This document shows positions 42,256 to 50,390 of a stretch of 64,000 bases of DNA, in pieces. The position numbers and the translations under genes are program-made. The DNA comes from an uncultured Kiritimatiellota bacterium (GTDB lineage: Bacteria > Verrucomicrobiota > Kiritimatiellia > RFP12 > UBA1067), in contig CAKTUI010000001.1 of the NCBI GenBank assembly GCA_934621385.1, positions 62,001-126,000 of the forward strand, written 5' to 3'. Each line of letters begins with the position of its first letter. Positions within the stretch are counted from its first letter, which is position 1. The notes beneath the pieces are model-generated. The model made no database searches, was not told the DNA's origin, and saw nothing but the letters and a program-made list of their open reading frames with translations.

Positions 42256-43679
42256 TTCAAAAGCTCCTCAAAATGTCCAACTTGATTGCTATCAAAGCGA
42301 ATATCAACGCCACCGGACGAAGAAGGTATCATGGTTATCTTGTCCGCCTTGTACTTTCCTACGGGATCCTGAAGTGTGTAGAGTCGGAATTCCCCCGTGC
42401 TGAGACAGACGAAAAGCCGATAGATGAAATACCGTCCGCGTTCGCTTTCGGCAACGCGCCATTCGTTTGGTGTTAAATGGAAAGTGTTAAAACAAATCGG
42501 TTTAAAACTGGTTGTCGCCTTGACCTCAATGTATCTTTTTTGTTCTGTATGGCTTTCGATGGATGCAATGTCGAATCCCATGGCAAGCGAAGTTGGAATT
42601 CGCTTAACGAGGTGGACGAGATCCTCACGCCCTTCGGCCTTCAGCCGCATGCACTCATGCCCATAGACAAGGGCTTCCCCTTGTTCGCCAATCTCGCCTG
42701 CCGTTGGATGTAATGTCCTTGATGGCGGAATGTGAGAATGACCCGATACTGATAGGGAACTTGTGCCGTTAGTAGGTTCAGGGGCAGAAGGTGTTGCCAG
42801 TGCCGCGAGAGAAAGAGCGTTGTCCAATTCACGATTTGCGAAAGCTTCCCAGTTTGATTGTTGTGCGGCAACATCGGATGCTTGGATATTCCTTTTCTTG
42901 TAGAGCGAATCGTATGCTGTGAACCATTCATCTGCAGCGAGAAACTTGGAGATGGTTGCCGTTGCCGCTGAATTAATGTAGAAGTCCTTGCCATTGTAAG
43001 ATTTTAGGAGGCCTGCAATTTGCATATAGTCAAGAATGTCTCCGGCATATCTGATGGTATCGCCATGTTCATCATAACGTCTGTTGTTGCGGCGGTTTTC
43101 TGTAATTCGGATCAGCGTCTTTAGAGTGTCCTCGTGGTCGCGTGTGACGCGAAGGTCGTTGAAGATGCAATGACAAACTTCGCTTTTGGACAGGCAGAAC
43201 GAGTTGCCGCCAGTTCTATTGCCAGCACGGAGAATCCTCAGAATGGTTTTGGCGGGATGAAATCGAATGCCTGCGCGGATGAGTTCAGCGGCATAGTCGG
43301 GGCGCAGGTGCCCGCCGGGGTACTGAAATGAGTAGAGAAACTTTCTGAAGGCTTCAGGAAGATTTCGCTTCTCAACGAGTTCAGTGCACCTTCGTCCTGG
43401 AGACTCAATGGTTCCATTATGTTGGACAAACGAAAAGAGAGCCGAGATTTCGGTGCGCCAGTTTGCTATTGTCTTCTTTGTTTTTGTTGCATTTCCAGGG
43501 TATGAGTGAAGACCTTCGTCCAATCGCCGGTTGAAAAGATCTCGTTCGCATGAACCGATTTGTGCAACTGAATCTGCAAAGTGCAGGATGACACCCTCAA
43601 GATCATCCTTGAAGCGTGGTCGTACATGGTGAAGGGAAAAGTTGAATTCTCGTGGCGTTTCGTAGAGGCTGTTCATCAC
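42243..43679 (-). CDS. Probable restriction endonuclease with C-terminal DUF3883 nuclease-like domain
   Basis: The 478-residue product lies between two cytosine methyltransferase genes and is the likely restriction enzyme. Residues about 328-440 fit the DUF3883 (NOV C-terminal) fold: GEIGEQGEALVYGHE, then GFDIAS with Asp 370 and KRYIEVKATTSF with Glu 385 and Lys 387, which form a PD-(D/E)xK-type active site, and HLTPNEWRVA. The N-terminal part is helical with a winged-helix-like segment (DTIRYAGDILDYMQIAGLLK, 207-226) that may read DNA. Its start overlaps the M2 gene end by four bases and its end overlaps M1 by 13. The recognition site cannot be predicted. An internal Met one codon later (43676) is an alternative start. 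Confidence 0.8.
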   Translation of the reverse strand: MMNSLYETPREFNFSLHHVRPRFKDDLEGVILHFADSVAQIGSCERDLFNRRLDEGLHSYPGNATKTKKTIANWRTEISALFSFVQHNGTIESPGRRCTELVEKRNLPEAFRKFLYSFQYPGGHLRPDYAAELIRAGIRFHPAKTILRILRAGNRTGGNSFCLSKSEVCHCIFNDLRVTRDHEDTLKTLIRITENRRNNRRYDEHGDTIRYAGDILDYMQIAGLLKSYNGKDFYINSAATATISKFLAADEWFTAYDSLYKKRNIQASDVAAQQSNWEAFANRELDNALSLAALATPSAPEPTNGTSSLSVSGHSHIPPSRTLHPTAGEIGEQGEALVYGHECMRLKAEGREDLVHLVKRIPTSLAMGFDIASIESHTEQKRYIEVKATTSFKPICFNTFHLTPNEWRVAESERGRYFIYRLFVCLSTGEFRLYTLQDPVGKYKADKITMIPSSSGGVDIRFDSNQVGHFEELLKWHD

Positions 43680-44752
43680 GGTTTTAGTGTTTTGAGGAGT
43701 TGCGAGGCAATGGCTTGCGCCATCAGCGGAGGAACAGCGTTCCCGACTTGTCGGAATTGCTGGGTTTTATTTCCAAGGAAAACAAAGTTGTCCGGGAATG
43801 ATTGTAGTCGAGCACACTCACGAACAGTTGGGACGCGATTGTAGAGATAGTGGAAGTGGTGGCGATGCCCCGTGTCAATTGTTGGTGCAGGTCTATCGGC
43901 GGCGAAGCGTGTCCATGCTACATGAAAGTGGCGGCTTTTCTGCAAACGCATTGGGAGATCTTTGTAGTTTCCACCGTCTGGGACAAGTGAAATAATTTCC
44001 TTCACGCGGTTCGAGTGGTGTGCGGCTATATGATTTTGAATCTTTGTGACATCTCTTCTCATTTCGCTTTGGTATGCATTCGTTGGTTTTGTGGCGTAAT
44101 CCATGTACAGGGTGCCGACGGAATCTATAAGAGGTGGCAAGTCAGACAATGCCATCTTGCATGAGACTTTTTCTTGTGTTGGAAGCGGAAATGTGAAGCC
44201 TCGGTTGAGATCGTTCCGAAGCCCTACGAAAACGATGCGTCGTCTATGTTGAGGTACGCCGTAATCATCAGCTGCGAGAATTTTGAATGTGATGTTGTAT
44301 CCGAGTTTCTGGAACTCACTAATGATACTATCCTTAATCTTGCCGCCGAATAATGAGATGAGTCCTGGTACATTTTCAACCACGAATGCCTTTGGACGAA
44401 TTTCTTGGACAAGTCGAATGTAGGATTGATAGAGGCGATTCCTTGGATCTTCAAACTTGCGTGGTCCAGACAGCGACATGCCTTGGCATGGCGGGCCACC
44501 AATGATGATGTCGATATTTTGATTTCCTATGAGTGGTTTGATATCCTTCTCATAGCCAATCTGTGTGATGTCCCCACAGATGCTTTTTGCGTCCGTGTGG
44601 TTCAGTTCGAAGGTTTCAAGTGCTTTGGCGTCGAAATCAATGCCCAGCAAGATTCGGCAACCAGCGCGTTCAAATCCACACGAAAGACCTCCTGCACCAC
44701 AGAATAAGTCAATGACAGTCGGCTTTTCCTTTTTATTTCCTTTTTCATTCAT
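43676..44752 (-). CDS. DNA cytosine-5 methyltransferase (M2 of the R-M operon)
   Basis: A 358-residue C5 methyltransferase. Motif I DLFCGAGGLSCGFERAG (15-31), motif IV GGPPCQGMSLSG near residue 86, motif VI VVENVPGLISLFG near 129, motif VIII QHRRRIVFVGLR near 169 and motif X RQVGNAVPPLMAQ near 336 are all present. It differs strongly from M1 in sequence, so it is not a recent duplicate. It comes first in the operon, which would allow methylation before cutting. A candidate structured leader with a terminator-like fold lies upstream. No good ribosome site precedes ATG 44752. The open frame is A+T-rich compared with flanking genes. Confidence 0.93.
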   Translation of the reverse strand: MNEKGNKKEKPTVIDLFCGAGGLSCGFERAGCRILLGIDFDAKALETFELNHTDAKSICGDITQIGYEKDIKPLIGNQNIDIIIGGPPCQGMSLSGPRKFEDPRNRLYQSYIRLVQEIRPKAFVVENVPGLISLFGGKIKDSIISEFQKLGYNITFKILAADDYGVPQHRRRIVFVGLRNDLNRGFTFPLPTQEKVSCKMALSDLPPLIDSVGTLYMDYATKPTNAYQSEMRRDVTKIQNHIAAHHSNRVKEIISLVPDGGNYKDLPMRLQKSRHFHVAWTRFAADRPAPTIDTGHRHHFHYLYNRVPTVRECARLQSFPDNFVFLGNKTQQFRQVGNAVPPLMAQAIASQLLKTLKP

Positions 44753-44809
44753 ACGGCAGATTCATTGCAGATGCGCTTCATCTTGCCGCAGACTTTCGTG
44801 TCTATGCAT

Positions 44810-45048
44810 AAAAAGGAGCGCACATTCTTCCCATGCACTCGTGTAAAGCCCGACCAAAGGCCCGAATAGAATACATGAAGAAGAAGTGCGCCCACACAGG
44901 CGCACCTCTGCTCACATGCCGTTCTATTCTCAAATATTGGTCGTATTTTACACGAACGACTTGTTAGCATGATGCTACATTGTTGCTTGGCAAGGTGGAT
45001 TTCTCCCACCAAGTCCAGTCTTGCTTGACGGAACCCGTCCCGCAAAAC
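44810..45048 (-). ncRNA. Candidate structured RNA / attenuator leader of the R-M operon
   Basis: Read on the minus strand, an RNA starting near 45048 would form a series of hairpins. H1 pairs GACGG/CCGTC (45027-45039), H2 lies at 44986-45013, H3 is TAGCA/TGCTA (44965-44977). H4 is a long nested stem, 44840-44954: CGTGTAAA/TTTACACG, CGACCAA/TTGGTCG, GAATAGAA/TTCTATTC and an apical GTGCGCC/GGCGCAC. One strand of the apical stem (44880-44891) can instead pair with 44818-44830 (12 pairs, one bulge), giving a hairpin followed by five T at 44814-44810. It ends 58 bases before the M2 start. It could be an attenuator or a free RNA of 6S size; no known RNA family was recognised. Confidence 0.45.
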
Positions 45049-45054
45049 GCCGAT

Positions 45055-45063
45055 ATTATAGCA
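45055..45063 (-). promoter_or_regulatory. Promoter of the R-M leader RNA
   Basis: The minus strand reads TGCTATAAT with TATAAT at 45060-45055, an extended -10 box like those upstream of other genes here. No convincing -35 box is seen at normal spacing. The region 45064-45497 further upstream has no gene; it shows degenerate 22-nt-spaced pieces such as TTGCC at 45367 and 45411. Confidence 0.55.
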
Positions 45064-45497
45064 TACAAAGTCAATCACCGACTGCATTGGCAAAGTGAGT
45101 CGCATCGACTGTTAGATTGGCGGGATGGTGCCAGTTTCTAAAAAATGTTGGATTTGAAGCAAGAAACAGATTAGATTCTGTTTAGAATATGCGGTGTTTG
45201 GTGTCGCGCTCAATGGCGGTGGTTCGAGTTGCAAAGGGCGCGACAGTGCCCGAAACTTCGCAGGCAAACTGCCGCGATTGGAAGGAGTGGGGTGTAGAAG
45301 ATCGGAAATAATCCACGCGGAGAAGACGGCCTGAAGGCACGGCGCGGCGTTTGGAATCTGCCGCGCTTGCCGAGGAGGAGATTCGACTATTGGGAAAGGC
45401 GAGAGGCGGCTTGCCCAAAGGAGGGTGCGGCTATCGGGACGAAGGAACTTTTTTTCGCGTAAGAAGGCGGGCGGATTGCCCGAAGGGACCGGGATGA

Positions 45498-45709
45498 CAA
45501 GCCGAAAGGGAAGGGCGCTGATGCGCATCAGGAAGGGCAAGCACTAAGGAGGTTTGCTCAAAGGACTAAGGTGGTTTAGCCAAAGCACCTTAGTCCTTTC
45601 TTCAAACCACTAAGGTGCTTTCCCGAAGTGTTCGGCAATGCAACCCTTTCTTGCGGGCATCTCAGCCCTTTTATTTCAAGGAAAATGCCCTTTTCCTTCG
45701 GCAGAAATG
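45498..45709. repeat. 22-nt phased repeat array 2
   Basis: Left units ending in GGG (45498-45515, 45520-45537) lead without a gap into four core units: 45538-45555, 45560-45577 (AAAGGACTAAGGTGGTTT), 45582-45599 (AAAGCACCTTAGTCCTTT) and 45604-45621 (AAACCACTAAGGTGCTTT), each separated by four bases. After CCCG and a variable unit (45626-45643) come inverted units starting CCCTT at 45644-45661, 45666-45683 and 45688-45705 with spacers TCAG and AATG. The core block is AAA...TTT with CTTAG/CTAAG inside, where array 1 has CATG. The array lies between the divergent R-M leader and the GspG-like gene. Confidence 0.85.
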
Positions 45710-45822
45710 GACTTTCTCTTGGTGGCGGGCGAACTTTGTGTTGGAAACGAGGGAATGGCGGCGAAGTGATTGCGCTGATGTGTGAGGGGGAGACGCGGCA
45801 GTCGCGAAACGGGCTTATATTT

Positions 45823-45830
45823 GGTATAAT
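45823..45830 (+). promoter_or_regulatory. Promoter of the GspG-like gene
   Basis: TTGGTATAAT with TATAAT at 45825-45830; about 22 bases precede ATG 45853. The sequence before it (GCGGCAGTCGCG) resembles part of repeat module beta and may be a remnant of it. Confidence 0.6.
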
Positions 45831-45852
45831 ATCCGCGAGCAAGGACAAGTTG

Positions 45853-46557
45853 ATGGTCGACTACACGTCATTGAGAAAGAAATTTCCGGCGAAAGACCCG
45901 GAAGCCCAGGCCCGCCGTGCGAAAACGCAGGCGGCCGTCAAGCGCATTGCCCGTGAATTTGACCGAAAGCGCGCCGAACTGAATCTGAGCGAAACCTCAA
46001 TGAAGCGTCCTTTGGTCTATTATCTCTTCATTATCGTCATCTTGCTTGTCCTGGGCGGGTCGCTTCTCAGCGTTGCGACGGGCAAGGTCAGCTGGGGCAA
46101 GAAGAAAATCTCAAAGGCGGCCATTCAGTCCCGCCAGTCCATTGACGCCCTCGCCGTCGCCTGTGGCCGATACAAGTTTCATGTGGGACATTATCCGACG
46201 ACGGAGGAGGGGCTTGCAGAACTATCTCGTATTCCGGCGACTCCGGCCGAAACCAGAGAGTTGGCGGCAAAGGGCTGGTTCGGTCCCTACATCAAGAAGG
46301 TCGTGCCGGATCCGTGGGGCAATGACTACGTTTACGAGGCGCGTGAAGAGGGTGGACACCCGGTCCTCTATTCCAAGGGTCCCGATGGACGGGCGGGGAC
46401 GACGGATGATGTCCTCCCTGAACAGAGCCTTTTTGACGAGCCGTTCCGCGACACGACCTGGACAAACCACTGGGTGCCCTATCAGTTGCGCGGCATCGTT
46501 GTTGCACCGAACGAGGCCGAGAAGCGGAAGATTGAAGAGGAAGTCAGGAAGTTCTGA
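45853..46557 (+). CDS. Membrane protein with a type II secretion GspG-like domain
   Basis: A 234-residue protein. The first 50 residues are charged and probably cytoplasmic (ARRAKTQAAVKRIAREFDRK), followed by one transmembrane segment (LVYYLFIIVILLVLGGSLLSV, about 54-74). The outer part matches the GspG C-terminal domain: YPTTEEGLAEL near residue 114, GWFGPYIKKVVPDPWGNDYV near 144 and YSKGPDGRAGTTDDV near 176. It lacks the prepilin cleavage motif (G-F-T-L-I-E type) and therefore is not a normal pseudopilin. No other secretion genes are adjacent. It may be an envelope protein that reuses the pseudopilin fold. Confidence 0.7.
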   Translation: MVDYTSLRKKFPAKDPEAQARRAKTQAAVKRIAREFDRKRAELNLSETSMKRPLVYYLFIIVILLVLGGSLLSVATGKVSWGKKKISKAAIQSRQSIDALAVACGRYKFHVGHYPTTEEGLAELSRIPATPAETRELAAKGWFGPYIKKVVPDPWGNDYVYEAREEGGHPVLYSKGPDGRAGTTDDVLPEQSLFDEPFRDTTWTNHWVPYQLRGIVVAPNEAEKRKIEEEVRKF

Positions 46558-46618
46558 CCACGCGAGATGTGGATGAGCCTCAAAACTATTTGAATCTATA
46601 AGGAAAGGCACGGAAGAG

Positions 46619-47965
46619 ATGAATTACGCAGAAGCTGAGAAGATGCTGAAGAACTGCGGGCAGGCGCATGTGCTCGCCTACTGGAAGAAGCTGGGCAAAA
46701 AGGAGCGCGAGGCCCTTCTGGCGCAGATTGCGACCATTGATGCGGAGAGTCTTGAGCGTTGCCGCGCCGCCCTGGAGAAGGGGGCTGAAGTCCCCGACAG
46801 TTCGAAGGGTGTCGCGCCGAAGGTCGCCGAACTGAAGGGGAGCGCGCTGAGGCGTGCGATTGCCGCAGGCGAGAAGGAGCTGCGGGCCGGGCGCGTGGCG
46901 GCCTTGCTGGTAGCCGGCGGGCAGGGTAGCCGACTGGGCTTTGACGGGCCGAAGGGGTGCTATCCCATTGGGCCGATTACGGGTGAGCCGCTCTTCTATT
47001 TCCATGCGCGTAAGATTCTGGCCCGTTCCATTCGCTACGGCGCGGCGATTCCGTTCTACGTGATGACGTCCGAGATGAACAATGCGGCCACGGTTCAGTG
47101 CTTTGAGGAGAACGACTATTTCGGGCTGAATCCGGATGACGTGTTCTTCTTTACGCAGGGAATGTGGCCGGGCATGACGAAGGATGGCAAGATTATTCTC
47201 GATGCGCCGGGTCACATCTTCATGAGTCCGGATGGACACGGCGGTCTTCTTGCCGCGCTCAAGCGTTCGGGAGCCTTGGCGGACATGAAGAAGCGCGGCA
47301 TTAAGTCAGTTTTCTTCTTCCAGGTGGACAATCCGCTTGTTGAGATTGCTGATCCGGCGTTCGTTGGACATCATGTCCTTGAGAAGTCCGAGTATTCGCT
47401 GAAGTTGTGCGCCAAGCGCGATCCCTACGAGAAGGTCGGTATGCCGATGCGCTTTGGCAAGACCTTCCGCATGGTCGAGTACACGGAAATGACGGATGAG
47501 CAGTGCAACCGCCGCGCCAAGAACGGAAAGCTCTACTTCCTCTATGGCTCGCCGGCCATTCATGTCTTCGATCGGGCGTTCCTTGAGCGGGAGGCTTCCA
47601 AGGCCATGCCGCTTCACCTTGCCTTCAAGAAGATTCCGATGGTTGGTGAAGATGGGCGCATCGTGAAGCCGTCGGAACCGAACGGCTATAAGTTCGAGAA
47701 GTTCATTTTCGACATTCTGCCCAATGCCCGTCGTGCGGCATTTGTTGCGTTTGACCAGAAGGACGAGTTCTCTCCCGTGAAGAACGCCGAGGGGGGCGAC
47801 AGTCCGGCGACGTGCAAGGCCGACCTGCAGGCGAAGTGGTCCAAGTGGCTCCAGGCGGCTGGTGTGACGGTTCAGGAGGGCGTGCCGGTTGAGATTGATC
47901 CCGTCTACGCGCTCGATGCCGCCGACATTGCCTCCATCGGGCTTCACCTGAGTGCTGGGGAATGA
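46619..47965 (+). CDS. UDP-N-acetylglucosamine/UDP-sugar pyrophosphorylase (eukaryote-like UAP family)
   Basis: A 448-residue cytoplasmic nucleotidyltransferase that makes a UDP-sugar from UTP and a sugar-1-phosphate, most likely UDP-GlcNAc. The UTP-binding loop VAGGQGSRLGFDGPKGCYPIG runs near residues 97-117. FMSPDGHGGLL near residue 201, FFQVDNPLVEIADP near residue 225 and FSPVKNAEGGDSP near residue 382 are all typical of the human UAP1/UDPGP family rather than of bacterial GlmU. It would feed peptidoglycan and lipid A synthesis, in line with the cell-wall operon that follows. AAGGAAAGGCACGGAAGAG before ATG 46619 holds the ribosome site. Confidence 0.88.
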   Translation: MNYAEAEKMLKNCGQAHVLAYWKKLGKKEREALLAQIATIDAESLERCRAALEKGAEVPDSSKGVAPKVAELKGSALRRAIAAGEKELRAGRVAALLVAGGQGSRLGFDGPKGCYPIGPITGEPLFYFHARKILARSIRYGAAIPFYVMTSEMNNAATVQCFEENDYFGLNPDDVFFFTQGMWPGMTKDGKIILDAPGHIFMSPDGHGGLLAALKRSGALADMKKRGIKSVFFFQVDNPLVEIADPAFVGHHVLEKSEYSLKLCAKRDPYEKVGMPMRFGKTFRMVEYTEMTDEQCNRRAKNGKLYFLYGSPAIHVFDRAFLEREASKAMPLHLAFKKIPMVGEDGRIVKPSEPNGYKFEKFIFDILPNARRAAFVAFDQKDEFSPVKNAEGGDSPATCKADLQAKWSKWLQAAGVTVQEGVPVEIDPVYALDAADIASIGLHLSAGE

Positions 47966-47984
47966 AAATACGTCATCATCCCCA

Positions 47985-48013
47985 TTGACCGCCGGCGGGA
48001 ATTAGTATAAAAT
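47985..48013 (+). promoter_or_regulatory. Promoter of the mreB cell-shape operon
   Basis: TTGACC (47985-47990) and TAAAAT (48008-48013) are 17 bases apart. About 34 bases precede ATG 48048. Confidence 0.6.
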
Positions 48014-48047
48014 ATGCACAAACGTCGGAAACTGAAAGAGAACGTCA

Positions 48048-49085
48048 ATGTTCGGTAAACTCAAGTCGCTTTTTTCTACAGACATCGGTATCGACCTCGG
48101 CACCGCGAACTCGCTCGTCTATGTGAAGGATCACGGAATCGTGTTGCGCGAGCCGTCCGTCGTCGCCATTCAGGCCGGCTCGAAGCGTGTCCTGGCCGTG
48201 GGGGAAGAGGCGAAGCGGATGCTCGGTCGTACGCCGGGGAATATTGTCGCCATTCGGCCGATGAAATCGGGTGTTATTGCAGATTTTGACATTACCGAGG
48301 CGATGATTGCGCATTTCATCCGGAAGGTTTGCCCGCCGCGATTTTATTCGAAATATGCAAAGCCCCGTATGGTCATCGCCGTGCCGAGCGGCATCACCGA
48401 GGTTGAGAAGCGGGCCGTTGAGGATGCCGCGCATGCCGCTGGCGCGGGGGACGTCTTTCTGATTGAGGAGCCGATGGCGGCGGCGATTGGCGTTGGTCTG
48501 CCGGTTTCCGAACCGGCCGGTTCGATGATTGTCGACATTGGCGGTGGCACGTGCGAGGTTGCGATTATCTCGCTTGCAGGAATTGTGCACAGTTATTCCG
48601 CCCGACAGGCGGGCGGTGATGCGATGGATGACTGCATCGCCAGTCATGTGAAGCGGGTTTATAACCTCCTAATCGGTGAGCGCATGTCCGAAATGATTAA
48701 AATCGAGATTGGAAGTGCCTATCCGACGGGAGAGGAAAAGACTCTTGAAATCAAGGGTCGGGACATTGTAACGGGGTTGCCGAAGACTTTGACGATAACC
48801 TCCGAGGAAATACGGGACGCCCTGAAGGAGCCGGTGTCGCAGATTGTGGATGCGGTCAGATCCACTCTTGACAAGTGCGAGCCGGAACTTGCGGCGGATC
48901 TGGTGGACAGGGGCCTTGTGCTGTCGGGCGGAAGTTCGCAGCTGAGGGGTCTGGACAAACTTCTTGCGGCACAGACGGGGCTGCCTGTGACGGTTGCGGA
49001 CGATCCGCTTTCCGCCGTCGCAGAGGGCACGGGTGTTGTGATGAATGAACTTGATTTCCTTGCGAAGAACAGGAAGGCGTCATAA
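48048..49085 (+). CDS. mreB: Rod shape-determining protein MreB
   Basis: Bacterial actin homolog of 345 residues that forms filaments under the inner membrane and guides side-wall synthesis. The N-terminal phosphate 1 motif DIGIDLGTANSLVYV (12-26), the phosphate 2 motif IVDIGGGTCEVAIIS near residue 162 and the adenosine motif LSGGSSQLRGLD near residue 290 are present. The short hydrophobic/amphipathic start (MFGKLKSLFS) could bind the membrane. It heads the order mreB, mreC, mreD, mrdA, rodA, the conserved elongasome set, and its own promoter lies just upstream. Confidence 0.97.
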   Translation: MFGKLKSLFSTDIGIDLGTANSLVYVKDHGIVLREPSVVAIQAGSKRVLAVGEEAKRMLGRTPGNIVAIRPMKSGVIADFDITEAMIAHFIRKVCPPRFYSKYAKPRMVIAVPSGITEVEKRAVEDAAHAAGAGDVFLIEEPMAAAIGVGLPVSEPAGSMIVDIGGGTCEVAIISLAGIVHSYSARQAGGDAMDDCIASHVKRVYNLLIGERMSEMIKIEIGSAYPTGEEKTLEIKGRDIVTGLPKTLTITSEEIRDALKEPVSQIVDAVRSTLDKCEPELAADLVDRGLVLSGGSSQLRGLDKLLAAQTGLPVTVADDPLSAVAEGTGVVMNELDFLAKNRKAS

Positions 49086-49147
49086 CAGGTCTTCGGCTTG
49101 CCCTTCGTGCGCGGCGATAAAGACTGTGCGGGAAAGCGTAAGCCAAG

Positions 49148-49945
49148 GTGAAAGCAAGGACAACCGGAACATACGCACTGATTGCGGTGGCAGCGATTGC
49201 CACTGTTGCGGTTGTTTTGTTCCGTTCGCTTTCGGTGGAAGCAGTTTACCCGATTGAACGGGCGAAGCTCATTCTCGGGCGAACGGCCTGGCCGTGGGTG
49301 ACGGGGCTTTTTACGGGTGCCCGGGCCAAGGTGGAGAATGTGAGCCTGCGGCGTGAGGTGGCGTCGCTTGGCCTTGTGCGTCAGGACATGGAACGGTTGG
49401 AGGCCGAGAATGCTCGCTTGCGGCGGGCACTTGGTTATGCCTCCAGAAATCCCGGGGAGTGGCTTTCTGCCTCCGTTCTTTCCTCGGGCGGCGGTGCGGC
49501 AGGTTTCGGCAAGACGCTGCGCACGGACAAGGGATCGTTGGATGGTGTCATGAAGGATGCCGTAGTCGTCGTCCCGGACGGGTTGGTCGGTATCGTGACC
49601 TCGGTGACACCGCATACATCAGAGATTCGACTGATTACGGATGTCAATGTGAAAGTCGCTTGTGAGGTCGAGGTGGGGGAACGGCCGCGACCGCGAGGCA
49701 TTCTCATGGGGGGAACGGACGAGTCGCTTGTCCTGCGTCACATCACGGACGCGAATTCTCTTATTCCCCGCGCACGTGTCCTGACCTCTGGCTTGGGTGG
49801 GGTCTATCCGAAGGGACTTGAGGTCGGTGTTTGGCTTGGGCTTGAAGGCAATGAGGCAGACGGCGCGCTTGTCCGAGAAGGGGCCGTTCAGCCGTCCGTT
49901 GATTTCGAGGCATTGGAGGACGTATTCATTCGCCGTGAAAAATGA
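49148..49945 (+). CDS. mreC: Rod shape-determining protein MreC
   Basis: A 265-residue bitopic membrane protein of the elongation complex. It has an N-terminal transmembrane segment (TYALIAVAAIATVAVVLF, about 8-25), a coiled coil (SLRREVASLGLVRQDMERLE, about 66-85) and the periplasmic beta-domain with LRTDKGSLDGVMKDAVVV and GLVGIVTSVTPHTSEIRLITD near residues 125-165. The start is GTG 49148 with AAGG directly before it; no ATG fits. It scaffolds PBP2 and RodA, encoded in the same operon. Its end overlaps mreD by 11 bases. Confidence 0.95.
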   Translation: MKARTTGTYALIAVAAIATVAVVLFRSLSVEAVYPIERAKLILGRTAWPWVTGLFTGARAKVENVSLRREVASLGLVRQDMERLEAENARLRRALGYASRNPGEWLSASVLSSGGGAAGFGKTLRTDKGSLDGVMKDAVVVVPDGLVGIVTSVTPHTSEIRLITDVNVKVACEVEVGERPRPRGILMGGTDESLVLRHITDANSLIPRARVLTSGLGGVYPKGLEVGVWLGLEGNEADGALVREGAVQPSVDFEALEDVFIRREK

Positions 49946-50390
49946 TGTCGTCCAGTTTACGCTCTGCGTTCTCGTGCTTGTCCTTGGCGGCGCGTTGGAG
50001 GAATTGTTGCCGAAATTTCTTGGGGTTGGCTTTCCTATCCTCCTTTCATCCGTCATTTTTCTCTCGGCGCGGCGGACGATTCCGTTTCTTGTTCTCTTTG
50101 CCATCGCAGCAGGAGCGGTTGAGGACTCCCTTTCTGGGTTGCCGATGGTGACGAGTGCGAGTTTCTTCCTGATGGTGGGGGCCTTGTCTCGCGTGGCGAG
50201 CGTCCCTCAAGGTGCGCTGATTCTCGCCTATCCCTTTTATCAGCCATGGCTGGGCCTTTGGAACCCCGGGCTGTCGGGCGGAGTCTTTGGCCGCATTCTC
50301 GTGGCCTTGCCCATGGGTGTCTGTACGGCCGTTCTGGTGGCTGGTCTGCTCCGTTGGGTGGAAAGAAAGGCGGCTGTCAATGAAGCGTGA
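49935..50390 (+). CDS. mreD: Rod shape-determining protein MreD-like
   Basis: A 151-residue integral membrane protein with about five hydrophobic segments (for example VLVLVLGGALEELL, FPILLSSVIFL, FLVLFAIAAGAVED). Sequence conservation of MreD is weak, so the call rests on position between mreC and mrdA, on size and on the hydrophobic pattern with a conserved acidic EDSLSG-like turn. The likely start is GTG 49935 (VKNDVVQF), 11 bases inside mreC; no ATG is available in the right place. The end overlaps mrdA by 11 bases. Confidence 0.85.
   Translation: MKNDVVQFTLCVLVLVLGGALEELLPKFLGVGFPILLSSVIFLSARRTIPFLVLFAIAAGAVEDSLSGLPMVTSASFFLMVGALSRVASVPQGALILAYPFYQPWLGLWNPGLSGGVFGRILVALPMGVCTAVLVAGLLRWVERKAAVNEA

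Noticed and set aside
44810..45048. Retron msr-msd RNA
   Set aside because: The long stem-loop resembles an msd, but there is no reverse transcriptase gene nearby and no flanking a1/a2 pair with the branching guanosine context.
44749..45105. Minus-strand open frame of 118 codons upstream of the M2 methyltransferase
   Set aside because: It coincides with the palindromic leader and begins upstream of the predicted transcript start. The product shows no domain and its codons follow the stems. A structured RNA explains the region better.
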